Source of the DNA: Gammaproteobacteria bacterium
GTDB taxonomy: Bacteria; Pseudomonadota; Gammaproteobacteria; Pseudomonadales; JAUIET01
Direction: 5' to 3'
NCBI GenBank assembly: GCA_030429735.1
Contig: JAUIET010000002.1
Coordinates: forward strand, 418,414-482,413
Length of the DNA stretch: 64,000 nt
Positions 16,942-25,260 of the stretch are shown here, in pieces. How positions within the stretch are numbered: the first letter of the stretch is position 1; each line of letters opens with the position of its first letter. The notes below the pieces were generated by a model. The model was not told the DNA's origin. It was given only the letters and a program-made list of their open reading frames with translations, and did not search any database. Position numbers and translations under genes: made by a program.

Positions 16942-16957
16942 CCTTTCAAAAGGTAGG
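16942..16957 (-). promoter_or_regulatory. Candidate LAL-regulator operator, site C
   Basis: On the minus strand CCTACCTTTTGAAAGG, 67 bp upstream of the LLM start. Unlike A, B, D and E, this copy reads in the minus-strand orientation. No gene lies in 16876-17031. Confidence 0.45.
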
Positions 16958-17031
16958 TAAGATGGGAAAAGGCCAACAATTGTCTGCGAAAAGCGGGAGC
17001 GCGGCCGCATTTTCTGCAGCGTTAAGGCTCG

Positions 17032-19761
17032 CTAGCTTAATAAACCCAGGTGTTTGGCCTTGTGAATTGCCTGTGCACGCCGGCGAACAGACAGCTTGTC
17101 AAATATCTGCTGCATATACCATTTGACCGTGCCGGTGGTCAGGCCCAGTTCATGGGCGATTTGCTTATTCATTAGACCCTGCTCGGCAAGCCGCAGGATC
17201 TGTGTTTCACGCGCATTGAGCGCTTCCACAGGGGTATCATCACTGCTTACGGTGGCACTGCGGCTTGATCGCATACCAATACTGTCCAGTAATGACTGAC
17301 GTGCCTCTTCAAGCGGTTTGTCACTCAGCTCGGTCTGCTTTAGCAGGTCAATAACAGGGGCACCACCATCGGTTATTGAGCTGCGAAAGCCGTATTCTGC
17401 CGCCCAACGAAGAACGTCCTGCAGCAGACGCGATGCTTTCGGCTTGTCGCCGCGTAATACGGCGTTGCGGATTCCCAGCACAGTGAACCGCACGGCTGTT
17501 CGGTACGCCTCTCTAGACTCCGCCATTTTCCGCCACTTGTTGATTACTTCCTCAGCGTCACCGAGGTTGTTTCTGGCAATGGCAATGTGTACCCAGGCCA
17601 GCACACGAGGTTCACTGGTGCTGTTGTACTGACTTATCTCAGGCAGGCGCTCGCGGGCTACCAGTAAGCCGTCGGCACGTGCAATGCGCAGGCACTGGTC
17701 CACCTGACCGGTGTCAAGCAAACGTTTGTACCGTTCGAGTAACAATATCCGATGCAAACGTTCAAAACCGCGGCGCTTGGCCACCCGCTCACCCATCTCG
17801 AAGATGTTGTTGAACTCGGCTTCGTGATCTTCCTGTTCCCGCAACAATCGCAGCCGGGTACTGAACCCGGCGACCAGTTGCCCAAGCATGCCCATCTCAA
17901 TGGACTCATCGAGATAGTCATTAAGCAGGTCATTGGCTTCATCGCGCTGGCCGCGTTCAAACGCCAGCTCTGCCAGAAACAAGCCAGGCATGGACGGGGT
18001 GGCTGTCAGTCGCGCACTCAGGTCGTTGGCCGCATCCAGCGCGGTTCTGTATCGCGCTTCTGCCTGATCCAGGCGACCATGGCTGAAATGGCAGGAGCCA
18101 ATGATGCAATCATGCCACACAGTTGCCCACAGCAAATCATCGTTTTCAAACGCGTGTCGGATATCGTCGGCCTGTTGCAGCCGACTGTATTCAAAGCGCG
18201 CAGCCTGCGTACTGATCAAGGTGGTCAGCACCACCGCGCGATCAAATGCGGAACTGTTCTGTTCGAGTTCAAGCCACTCAAGGCACAATCGCTCAGACAG
18301 GGCATTGTCGTCTTTAAGCAATGCCAGCTGACCTTCGCGGTGTATTAATTCGGCATACAGTTCTTCATCAACGCCGTCGCCCCGGGTCAGGCTGGCACGC
18401 ACGTCATTGACCACTCGGGTTGCTTCATCGAAGCGCCAGACCAGAGTCAGTGCATACACATTATCCAACTGTAGCCGCGGATTCTTTTCCAGTACATCGG
18501 CCGGAAGGCGCGCACAATAGCGCGACAGGGTGTCCTGATAGCCAAGCGCGCGCAGAGACGGTGCCAGCTTGCCCAAGATATCCGACAAAAACTGTTTGTC
18601 ATTCACCATGTCTGCGTGCAGGCAGGCCCGTAAAGGCAGATCATGGCGGTAGAACCAATCTGCAGCCTGGCGGTGAATGTCTGTATCACGTCCTGGTTGT
18701 GTCTGCTTCAGACGGTTTTGCAGCGAATCGGCAAACAAACGGTGGTAGCGATAAAAATCGCGTTGCTCATCCATTGGAAACAGGAAAAAATTTCTGGTTT
18801 CCAATTGCTTGATGACATCAGCTGAATCAGTACGGTTCAGCAGTTCATCGCATAAAGCCGCATTAAACGATGACAACACAGAGGTTTGGGTCAGAAACTC
18901 AACCAGCTCGGTTGACAGCGACGACAGCACCTCTTCGCGAATCAAATCATCTACGTCCCGATGCTGCCCGGAAAACGACTGAATCAGCTCGTCAGGATTG
19001 TCACGACCGCGCAGCGATAACAAGGCAAGTTGTAAGCCAGCCACCCAGCCATCCGTTCGTTCACACAGCGAATTGATCTGTGCCTGAGTAAGCGAAATAT
19101 CCGCTTCCTGTCCAAAATAGCCTCGTGCTTCTTCTTGAGTGAATTGCAAATCGCGCGGTCCTAATTCCAGCAATGTTCGCTGCATACGATGTCTTGCAAG
19201 CGGCAGATCCAGGTTTTCACGATACGCGAGCACAAGATGCAGATTGCTGAGTGAGTGGCCAACCAGCAGGCGAAACAGCTCCAGAGATTCCTGTTCAAGC
19301 TGGGCATGCACATCATCAACAATCAGTACAATTTCCTGCTCAAAGGCTTCGATGGCAGACAATATGGAGCGCAACAGATTACTGTTGGGCGCATTGAAAT
19401 CGGATGCAAACAAACCTTCCAGAGCGCGTTCAAAAAATGCATCAACCCGTGACAGACTGGCCGCCAGATACATGAGTATGCGCTTGGCCTCACTGTCCAT
19501 TTCGTCAAGGCTAACCCACGCAACCAGCTCACCGCGATTACGCAGATCGGTATACCACTGCGACACAATTGTGGTTTTGCCATACCCGGCTGGTGCGTTG
19601 ACCAGCGTGACTTCATAGTCTGAGGATTGATTCAATAACTGGATTAGGCGCGGGCGCTTGATACTGACACTTCTGCTAACGGGTGGGCTAAGTCTGCCAT
19701 GCAACAGAGGCCATCCAGCGTGCGCTGGCCGTTCATCATTCGGTGTCGTGGATGCGGGCAT
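17032..19761 (-). CDS. LAL-type (MalT-like) LuxR-family ATP-dependent transcriptional activator
   Basis: A 909-aa regulator. The Walker A motif is NAPAGYGKTTIVSQW (about 54-68) and Walker B is IVLIVDDVHA (about 146). A long helical TPR-like sensor region spans about 350-800. The C-terminal LuxR helix-turn-helix (about 850-909) carries LNARETQILRLAEQGLMNKQ, IAHELGLTTGTVKWYMQQIF and KLSVRRRAQA. Members of this class bind ATP and an inducer, oligomerise and activate catabolic operons, as MalT and AlkS do. It is central in the cluster, and the recurring motif upstream of neighbours (sites A-E) is its likely target. No copy of the motif was seen before its own start. The ribosome-binding site is weak. 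Confidence 0.92.
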   Translation of the reverse strand: MPASTTPNDERPAHAGWPLLHGRLSPPVSRSVSIKRPRLIQLLNQSSDYEVTLVNAPAGYGKTTIVSQWYTDLRNRGELVAWVSLDEMDSEAKRILMYLAASLSRVDAFFERALEGLFASDFNAPNSNLLRSILSAIEAFEQEIVLIVDDVHAQLEQESLELFRLLVGHSLSNLHLVLAYRENLDLPLARHRMQRTLLELGPRDLQFTQEEARGYFGQEADISLTQAQINSLCERTDGWVAGLQLALLSLRGRDNPDELIQSFSGQHRDVDDLIREEVLSSLSTELVEFLTQTSVLSSFNAALCDELLNRTDSADVIKQLETRNFFLFPMDEQRDFYRYHRLFADSLQNRLKQTQPGRDTDIHRQAADWFYRHDLPLRACLHADMVNDKQFLSDILGKLAPSLRALGYQDTLSRYCARLPADVLEKNPRLQLDNVYALTLVWRFDEATRVVNDVRASLTRGDGVDEELYAELIHREGQLALLKDDNALSERLCLEWLELEQNSSAFDRAVVLTTLISTQAARFEYSRLQQADDIRHAFENDDLLWATVWHDCIIGSCHFSHGRLDQAEARYRTALDAANDLSARLTATPSMPGLFLAELAFERGQRDEANDLLNDYLDESIEMGMLGQLVAGFSTRLRLLREQEDHEAEFNNIFEMGERVAKRRGFERLHRILLLERYKRLLDTGQVDQCLRIARADGLLVARERLPEISQYNSTSEPRVLAWVHIAIARNNLGDAEEVINKWRKMAESREAYRTAVRFTVLGIRNAVLRGDKPKASRLLQDVLRWAAEYGFRSSITDGGAPVIDLLKQTELSDKPLEEARQSLLDSIGMRSSRSATVSSDDTPVEALNARETQILRLAEQGLMNKQIAHELGLTTGTVKWYMQQIFDKLSVRRRAQAIHKAKHLGLLS

Positions 19762-19845
19762 TTGTCTTGTTATTCTAGTGATCGAACATTCGATTCACAG
19801 AAATGGTAACTGTCTTTTTTGCGCTGTCAATGAGCAAATGGTCAT

Positions 19846-20346
19846 TCATACCCCGAGCGATTGATTGCCTTGCTGATAGTGGCCGCCAACAAACAACAAG
19901 GGGTAGCCCATCGCAGTTTCAAACTGTCGGACCCGACCGATAATGATCTGATGGTCACCACCCGGATACACTGTCTCTGCATCACACTCGTAGCGCGCCA
20001 GGCAGTCGGGTAAGCAGGGGTTTCCCGAATCATCCCATGTCCAGTCAACGTGCGAAAACTGCTTGTCACCGGGCCGGGCGAACTGTTCACACAGTGCTTG
20101 CTGTGTGGTGGACAGAATATGCACTGCAAACGAGTCACAATGCTGAAATACATCAAAGTAACTTGCCCGCTCACTGATGCTCCACAGTATCAGAGGTGGC
20201 TCCAGCGACACCGAGGAAAAGCTGTTGATGGTCATACCGCAGGGCTCGCCTTCATGGCTTGTCGTGACAATAGCCACGCCAGTGCCAAAGGTTCCAAGTG
20301 CGTTGCGATAGAGTCTCAAATCAGACTCCGGACTTCTGTTGTTCAT
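19846..20346 (-). CDS. Flavin reductase-family (HpaC-like) protein
   Basis: A 166-aa protein from the ATG at 20346, preceded by CGGGGGT and only two bases after the esterase stop. LYRNALGTFGTGVAIVTT (about 11-28) and MTINSFSSVSLEPPLILWSI (about 37-56) are the FMN-binding signatures of the short-chain flavin:NAD(P)H reductase domain. QFSHVDW and the late GDHQIIIGRV also match. It should supply FMNH2 to the LLM monooxygenase at 15652-16875, as in two-component systems. It is co-transcribed with the esterase upstream, and its transcript runs toward the LAL regulator. Confidence 0.9.
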   Translation of the reverse strand: MNNRSPESDLRLYRNALGTFGTGVAIVTTSHEGEPCGMTINSFSSVSLEPPLILWSISERASYFDVFQHCDSFAVHILSTTQQALCEQFARPGDKQFSHVDWTWDDSGNPCLPDCLARYECDAETVYPGGDHQIIIGRVRQFETAMGYPLLFVGGHYQQGNQSLGV

Positions 20347-20348
20347 GC

Positions 20349-21281
20349 TTACCCCCGGTCTGCTCGCTGCCATGCGGCTCTGAGTATGCCAGCCACGTGT
20401 TGAACCGCATCCAGCCCTTCATCAAAGATTCCACCGAAAGAGAAAAAGCCATGTATCAGACCCTCGTACACAAACCACGAGGCCTCGACACCGGCGTCGC
20501 GTAACCGCAATACGTAGGCTCTCGCTTCATCTTCCAGAGGATCAAGGTCGGAGCAGATAACCACGGCTCGGGCCAGCTCAGATACATCGTCAGAGCGCAG
20601 TGGTGAAACGCGTGGGTTCAACAAATCATCACCCGCATGCATCGCGATCACGCCAGATAAGCCCTGATCATTCAGAAAATAGTCGCGGTGCACACGACTG
20701 GGTGATTTACTGGCCATATCCAGCATCGGATAAATCAGCAGTTGCAGCACCGGCTGCTCCACCCCGTTTGCTTTGGCGTCCTGGCAAACCGCAGCGGCGA
20801 GATAACCACCGCCACTGTCACCGACCACAGCTATTCGATCGGCCCGCCCGCCGTAGTCGGCTGCGTGCTCGCGCACATGCCGATAAACCGCGAAGCTGTC
20901 ATCCAGTGGTGCGGGAAACGGGTTTTCAGGGGCCTGGCGAAACGCCGGCACCACGACAATACAGCGCCCGTCAGCCGCCAGACAGCGGCTGGTTGCATCA
21001 AAATCCACGGGGCGAAGCGTGCAACACCCGCCACCGTGATAAAAAATGCTGATTGGTGCAGTATCACCAATACCATCGGGTGTGTACAACAAAGCAGGTG
21101 TATCGCCGGCCGGCCCCGGAATGGTGATTTCCTGGCGCTGCACGCCATCAGGTGCTGGTTGTGCCAATGCCTGCCAGAGTTCGCTGAACGCTGCCCGCTG
21201 TTCTTCGATTGGTGGCGCAGAATCTGCGTCTGGCATGTCGTCAAGAAACTGTTGAACCTGCGGGTGGATGTACATAAGCAA
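20349..21281 (-). CDS. Alpha/beta hydrolase, hormone-sensitive-lipase-type esterase
   Basis: A 310-aa protein. The oxyanion motif HGGGC is at about 80-84, the nucleophile elbow GDSGGG at about 153-158, the acid in SDLDPLEDEA near 242, and the catalytic His in LIHGFFSFGG near 279. This is family IV (HSL) esterase architecture with a helical cap. It may hydrolyse an ester made by Baeyer-Villiger oxidation, consistent with the LLM and flavin reductase genes beside it; that is inference. Operator site D at 21333-21348 precedes its start by 52 bp, so the esterase and flavin reductase form a regulated unit. Confidence 0.9.
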   Translation of the reverse strand: MLMYIHPQVQQFLDDMPDADSAPPIEEQRAAFSELWQALAQPAPDGVQRQEITIPGPAGDTPALLYTPDGIGDTAPISIFYHGGGCCTLRPVDFDATSRCLAADGRCIVVVPAFRQAPENPFPAPLDDSFAVYRHVREHAADYGGRADRIAVVGDSGGGYLAAAVCQDAKANGVEQPVLQLLIYPMLDMASKSPSRVHRDYFLNDQGLSGVIAMHAGDDLLNPRVSPLRSDDVSELARAVVICSDLDPLEDEARAYVLRLRDAGVEASWFVYEGLIHGFFSFGGIFDEGLDAVQHVAGILRAAWQRADRG

Positions 21282-21332
21282 GCCCTCTATTGTTGCGTCT
21301 ACTTATGGTATCTGGAGGACAGGCCATACAAC

Positions 21333-21348
21333 CCTACCTTAGGACAGG
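21333..21348 (-). promoter_or_regulatory. Candidate LAL-regulator operator, site D
   Basis: CCTACCTTAGGACAGG, extended by TAG. The extended site contains a perfect inverted repeat CTACCT-TAGGAC-AGGTAG (21334-21351), the most symmetric copy of the motif. Confidence 0.55.
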
Positions 21349-21383
21349 TAGCCTTTGAGTCAGCAATCATGCGTTTAGAAGAG

Positions 21384-22961
21384 CTAACTATCTACTGTTT
21401 GAAACACCCGCTGCAGATGCGCCGTCGGCAGTGGCTTCGTCAGCTTTGATACGGAAAATGTCATCAGCACCGACATGATTTCTCCAATAGCCGCGCTTGA
21501 ATAAGGATTGGGGCCTTCCTGATGCAACCATTGTGCGGCGCTGTGCAGTGGTCCTGGTGAGAACCATTGGGGGTTGATTAGTTGCAGATACAGTATCGCA
21601 AAGGTGCCAAAACCCGCGAGCAGGCCGGCGTACGCGCCATGGCGGGTAACACCACTCCACAGCGCGCCCAGCACCAGTGGTCCGGCAAATGCGGCCATCA
21701 TGCCGCCGTTACCTATCCAAATGATAATCGCAATGTTGATGTCCAGCATTGCCCATGCCATCAGCATGCACAACACCAGCACTGCGGCTGTGGAAACGCG
21801 GCTGATGCGCAGTACTCTCTGATCAAGCACGTCTTCATCAATCTTGGCGGCGCCACGCCGTTGCTGATACGGCACCCAGGTGCGCCGATACAAATCATTG
21901 GCAACGATTTGCGATGACGATACAACCAGTCCGTCCGCGGTGCTCATGATCGCCGACAGAACAGCAACGCAGATCAATGCGGCAACCCAGGTGGGAAACA
22001 CTTCTATCAACAATACCGGCAATGCTGCGTTTGGTGTTGCGCCGTCGGCAAACAGGGCATCCCCGACAAGGGCCCGAGTTATTAAGCCGGCGAAGCCCAT
22101 CATGCCCATGGCCAGCCCGAACAGAAAGGCAAGGCGCACAAACGTCATTTGATTTTCACTGGTTTTCAAGGCCCATAATTTATTGCCCAGATGTGGCAGC
22201 AAACCAAGTGGTATGTGGGCAAGCACGATCGCCACCATTGACCACCAGGAGTGGTACAGCGGTGTGTTTGGATTCAGCGGGCTGACCAGGGCTGTATCTT
22301 GGGTGCGCAGATTATCCACCATTGCCGGGAAACCACCCTCAATACCGGTTCCCAATACAAACATAACAATGATCAGCACAGCCAGTGCCAGCATCATCAT
22401 GCCTTGAATACCGTCCGTTAAAATATCGGCGTGCGCGCCACCAAGTACAACATACAGCAGCAGTACGGCACCAGTGATAATCAACGCCCAATGCGCTGGC
22501 AGGCCAAGCAGGATTTCAAACATAACCAGGCCGCTGACCAGTTGACCGGCCAGATAGAAAAACAGCACAAGAGACAGCAGGGACACCAGTACCCGAATGC
22601 CATCGGACTGGTAGCGGTCACCCAGGTATTCGGGAATGGAGCGATTGCCAAACTCGTGTCCGGCGCGTGCTACCAGTCGCATACAAATCAATACGCCAAA
22701 GTATAAACCCAGGGGGTACAGGAAATTGCCCCAGTTGGCTGCGAACCCCCATTGGTAGGAAAGGGCAGGGGTGCCGAGGAACGTAGCGCCACTTGCGGTT
22801 GAGGCGGCAAATGCGAATGCCAGGAAACCGGGTCCGTAAGAGCCGCGCGCAGTAGCAAAATCGTCTGCGTGTTTGATACGCCGTTGGGCATAAAACCCGA
22901 TACCAACCATCGCCGCGATATAGCCAATCAGAAAAATCCATGACCAGGTAAAAAGCGACAT
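21384..22961 (-). CDS. Sodium:solute symporter (SSS family)
   Basis: A 525-aa inner-membrane protein with about 13 hydrophobic helices. The N-terminal WIFLIGYIAAMVGIGFYAQR and TARGSYGPGFLAFAFAASTA, then SGATFLGTPALSYQWGFAAN, follow the PutP/PanF pattern, with Na+ site residues in helix 1 and the S/T-rich loop. A later AVLSAIMSTADGLVVSSSQI (about 338-357) is the conserved helix-8 sodium-site segment. It imports a solute, probably a carboxylate or polar ring compound, with Na+. The start lies five bases after the TetR stop, so TetR and this symporter form one operon facing away from the Rieske gene. Confidence 0.92.
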   Translation of the reverse strand: MSLFTWSWIFLIGYIAAMVGIGFYAQRRIKHADDFATARGSYGPGFLAFAFAASTASGATFLGTPALSYQWGFAANWGNFLYPLGLYFGVLICMRLVARAGHEFGNRSIPEYLGDRYQSDGIRVLVSLLSLVLFFYLAGQLVSGLVMFEILLGLPAHWALIITGAVLLLYVVLGGAHADILTDGIQGMMMLALAVLIIVMFVLGTGIEGGFPAMVDNLRTQDTALVSPLNPNTPLYHSWWSMVAIVLAHIPLGLLPHLGNKLWALKTSENQMTFVRLAFLFGLAMGMMGFAGLITRALVGDALFADGATPNAALPVLLIEVFPTWVAALICVAVLSAIMSTADGLVVSSSQIVANDLYRRTWVPYQQRRGAAKIDEDVLDQRVLRISRVSTAAVLVLCMLMAWAMLDINIAIIIWIGNGGMMAAFAGPLVLGALWSGVTRHGAYAGLLAGFGTFAILYLQLINPQWFSPGPLHSAAQWLHQEGPNPYSSAAIGEIMSVLMTFSVSKLTKPLPTAHLQRVFQTVDS

Positions 22962-22966
22962 GGCGG

Positions 22967-23587
22967 CTAGGCGATTCCCGCCATATTACGCAAGCTTGTT
23001 CGAAACAAACGGTGCGCGTCTGGAAGGTCAATATCATCATCAAAGTAGACTGCGCTGCGCAGTCCCATCATCAGCGAGTGCGCAATTTCGCCCGCGTCTT
23101 TGGGGCTACCCATAAACACCGTGGGCGCGTCGTTAAACAGGTCGGTCAGAAATTGCTTGCAGTGGGCGTCAAAGCCCGCCTTTGTGATTCGCAATGCGTC
23201 ATCATTCACGGCAGCGCCAAAACATTCAAACATAAAGCCAATTTCTGACATGGTGCTGTCTTCACCGCGGAACCAGAAGTCTGCAAGAAGGTCTATTCGC
23301 CTCTCAAATGTCTCTGTTCGGAAACTGTCCAATTCAGCGGCGAACTGTATCGCGATATTGTCGAAGTACTGTTCCAGTATCGCTTCCTTTCCTTTGAAGT
23401 AATACAGTAAGTGGCTGGCAGACATGTCGGCGCCTTTGGCAATGTCTGCCAGCGTTGTCTTGACATAGCCTTTCTGAATAATGCAATCGTGCAGCGAGCG
23501 AAATATCTTGCGCCGGCGTTTGTCGCCACGCGAATCCGGCCGGCGAGCGGCTTTGTTATTCTGTTTTACTGCGGTCGCTTTAGCCAT
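22967..23587 (-). CDS. TetR/AcrR-family transcriptional repressor
   Basis: A 206-aa regulator. The N-terminal helix-turn-helix spans about residues 27-72: an amphipathic helix, TTLADIAKGADMSASHLLYY (about 44-63), and FKGKEAILEQYF after it, the canonical TetR pattern. The C-terminal ligand domain is helical, with a Cys/Phe-rich patch near 120. It is divergent from the Rieske oxygenase, and the palindrome TTGAATAATATTCAA lies between them, with a near-identical one before TonB receptor 2. It probably represses the Rieske gene, TonB receptor 2 and its own operon with the SSS symporter until an aromatic ligand binds. Confidence 0.92.
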   Translation of the reverse strand: MAKATAVKQNNKAARRPDSRGDKRRRKIFRSLHDCIIQKGYVKTTLADIAKGADMSASHLLYYFKGKEAILEQYFDNIAIQFAAELDSFRTETFERRIDLLADFWFRGEDSTMSEIGFMFECFGAAVNDDALRITKAGFDAHCKQFLTDLFNDAPTVFMGSPKDAGEIAHSLMMGLRSAVYFDDDIDLPDAHRLFRTSLRNMAGIA

Positions 23588-23684
23588 GTTTGATGGTCAC
23601 TGATTTCGAGTGCGGAGGGATTTTTTCGGGCGTCTGGTTTCAGCTGTGAGTTGGCCCTGTTCACAGTTGTCTCTGTCGAGATTC

Positions 23685-23712
23685 TTGAATAATATTCAAA
23701 TTTTCGTATAAT
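23685..23712 (+). promoter_or_regulatory. Rieske-gene promoter with TetR operator over the -35
   Basis: The 15-bp perfect palindrome TTGAATAATATTCAA is at 23685-23699. Its first six bases serve as a -35 (TTGAAT), with a consensus -10 TATAAT at 23707-23712 and a 16-bp spacer. A repressor bound here would exclude RNA polymerase. Confidence 0.65.
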
Positions 23713-23736
23713 CGCAAAAAAATAATGGTGTAGCGT

Positions 23737-25092
23737 ATGAATTCCAAACTCATCAAACATGCTGTCATCAATCCGGATGCGCCGCCAGAGTCTCTGGAAG
23801 CAAAGCAGCCCCCGGTAGACAATGGTACCGAGCGCTATGATACAGCGCCGTACTTCAGTGCGGAACACATGCGGGCTGAATGGAGCAAGCTTTGGACGCA
23901 AAGTTGGCTGATCGCAGGGGCTCGCTCAGATCTCAAAAAGCAGGGTGATTACTTTGTGTTTGATATTGGTGACGAGTCGATACTGGTCACTCATACCGCT
24001 GAAGGGATTCGGGCTTTTTACAACGTGTGCAGTCACCGCGGCTGTCGTCTGGTGCACGATGAACGCGGCAATAGAAATGTGTTTGTTTGTCCGTTTCATA
24101 GCTGGAGTTTTGAAAACACCGGAAAGCTACGGCGCGTTTTTGATGAAGACACGTTCCGCCCGGACGTTATTGCCCATAGGCCCGGCCTGACTGAGGTGGC
24201 CTGTGAGGAGCACGCGGGGCTGCTGTTTATCAACATGGCTGACTCACCCGAACCGCTGGCAGACGCCATAGGTCTTCCTGAGGGCTATTTGGAAGCCTAT
24301 AACATCGACAAGATGCGTGTTGTTCGGCATGTACGTTCGGAATGGGGTTCGAACTGGAAGGTGGGCGTAGAAGCGTTTTATGAAAGCTATCACTTGCATA
24401 CAGTACACCCCGAAACCAATGGTGTGATGGGCGATCTAAACGTGCAGTACGATCTGTACCCACGTGGAGCCAGCCGAATGATTGTGCCGCTTGGCCAACC
24501 CAGCCCCCGAATGAAAGACCAGGAAACGGTCAATGAAGGCCTGCAAATGATGCTGCAGGATGCGGGTATTGACCCGGCAAGCTACACAGGCTCCGCGGCC
24601 GATGTGCGCCGCGATATTCAGATTGCCAAGCGCGAACGTGCGAAGAGGCTTGGTCTCGATTATTCCAGGCTGGTTGATGGACAGCTGTCGGATAGCTGGG
24701 CGACTGGTATCTTCCCGAATGTTCAAATAGGTTGTCACCCTGAGGCCGCCTTTGTGATGCGGTTCCTGCCGCATGAAACAGATCCTGAGCGTTTTTACTA
24801 CGACACAATGACACTGATTGTGCCAGCCGATGATCCTAACTACACACCGCCAGCCTGGATGGGTTTACCTGAGGGAACAGACTACAGCGGTGCGCACCGG
24901 CCGGACTGCGAACATTACGGAATAGATGAAGACGCAAACCTGGGCCTCGTGCTTGGGCAGGATGCGGCGCTGTTGCCTGTAGTGCAAAAAGGCATGCGTT
25001 CCAGGGGCTTCAAGGGCCAGTTATGGGGTGAGCAGGAGCAAAGGCTGCGCCACTTTCACGTCGAATTGCAGCGCTGGATGAACAAAGAATAG
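23737..25092 (+). CDS. Rieske non-haem iron oxygenase, alpha subunit
   Basis: A 451-aa protein. The Rieske [2Fe-2S] ligands are Cys98-x-His100 and Cys118-x2-His121, in NVCSHRGCRL and FVCPFHSW. The catalytic Fe(II) site is in EAFYESYHLHTVHPE (His219, His224), with a late Asp in GQDAALLP near residue 401. This is the ring-hydroxylating oxygenase or demethylase alpha-subunit layout. No beta subunit, ferredoxin or reductase is adjacent, so electrons must come from elsewhere; single-component-type (homotrimeric) oxygenases lack beta subunits. The TetR operator overlaps its promoter, and TonB receptor 2 follows under a matching operator. Ring substrate unknown. Confidence 0.93.
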   Translation: MNSKLIKHAVINPDAPPESLEAKQPPVDNGTERYDTAPYFSAEHMRAEWSKLWTQSWLIAGARSDLKKQGDYFVFDIGDESILVTHTAEGIRAFYNVCSHRGCRLVHDERGNRNVFVCPFHSWSFENTGKLRRVFDEDTFRPDVIAHRPGLTEVACEEHAGLLFINMADSPEPLADAIGLPEGYLEAYNIDKMRVVRHVRSEWGSNWKVGVEAFYESYHLHTVHPETNGVMGDLNVQYDLYPRGASRMIVPLGQPSPRMKDQETVNEGLQMMLQDAGIDPASYTGSAADVRRDIQIAKRERAKRLGLDYSRLVDGQLSDSWATGIFPNVQIGCHPEAAFVMRFLPHETDPERFYYDTMTLIVPADDPNYTPPAWMGLPEGTDYSGAHRPDCEHYGIDEDANLGLVLGQDAALLPVVQKGMRSRGFKGQLWGEQEQRLRHFHVELQRWMNKE

Positions 25093-25130
25093 GCAGTAAA
25101 ACCGCTGCTTCGTCACGTATTTTTTGTTGC

Positions 25131-25182
25131 TTGACCTCAACAAGTATGTGTTACACTAAGGCCATTCTTGAATAAGATTCAA
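25131..25182 (+). promoter_or_regulatory. TonB receptor 2 promoter with second TetR operator
   Basis: TTGACC (25131-25136) and TACACT (25152-25157) make a plausible promoter with a 15-bp spacer. The palindrome TTGAATAAGATTCAA (25168-25182) lies just downstream of the -10, where a repressor would block elongation. The operator differs from the first at one base and shares its flank ATTC on the left. Confidence 0.55.
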
Positions 25183-25260
25183 AAAAACATTGCAAGAACA
25201 TTATCCAAGGCCAAATCGATAACCCTCTAATAGTCAAACGCCATGAGCGGAGGAAAGCCC

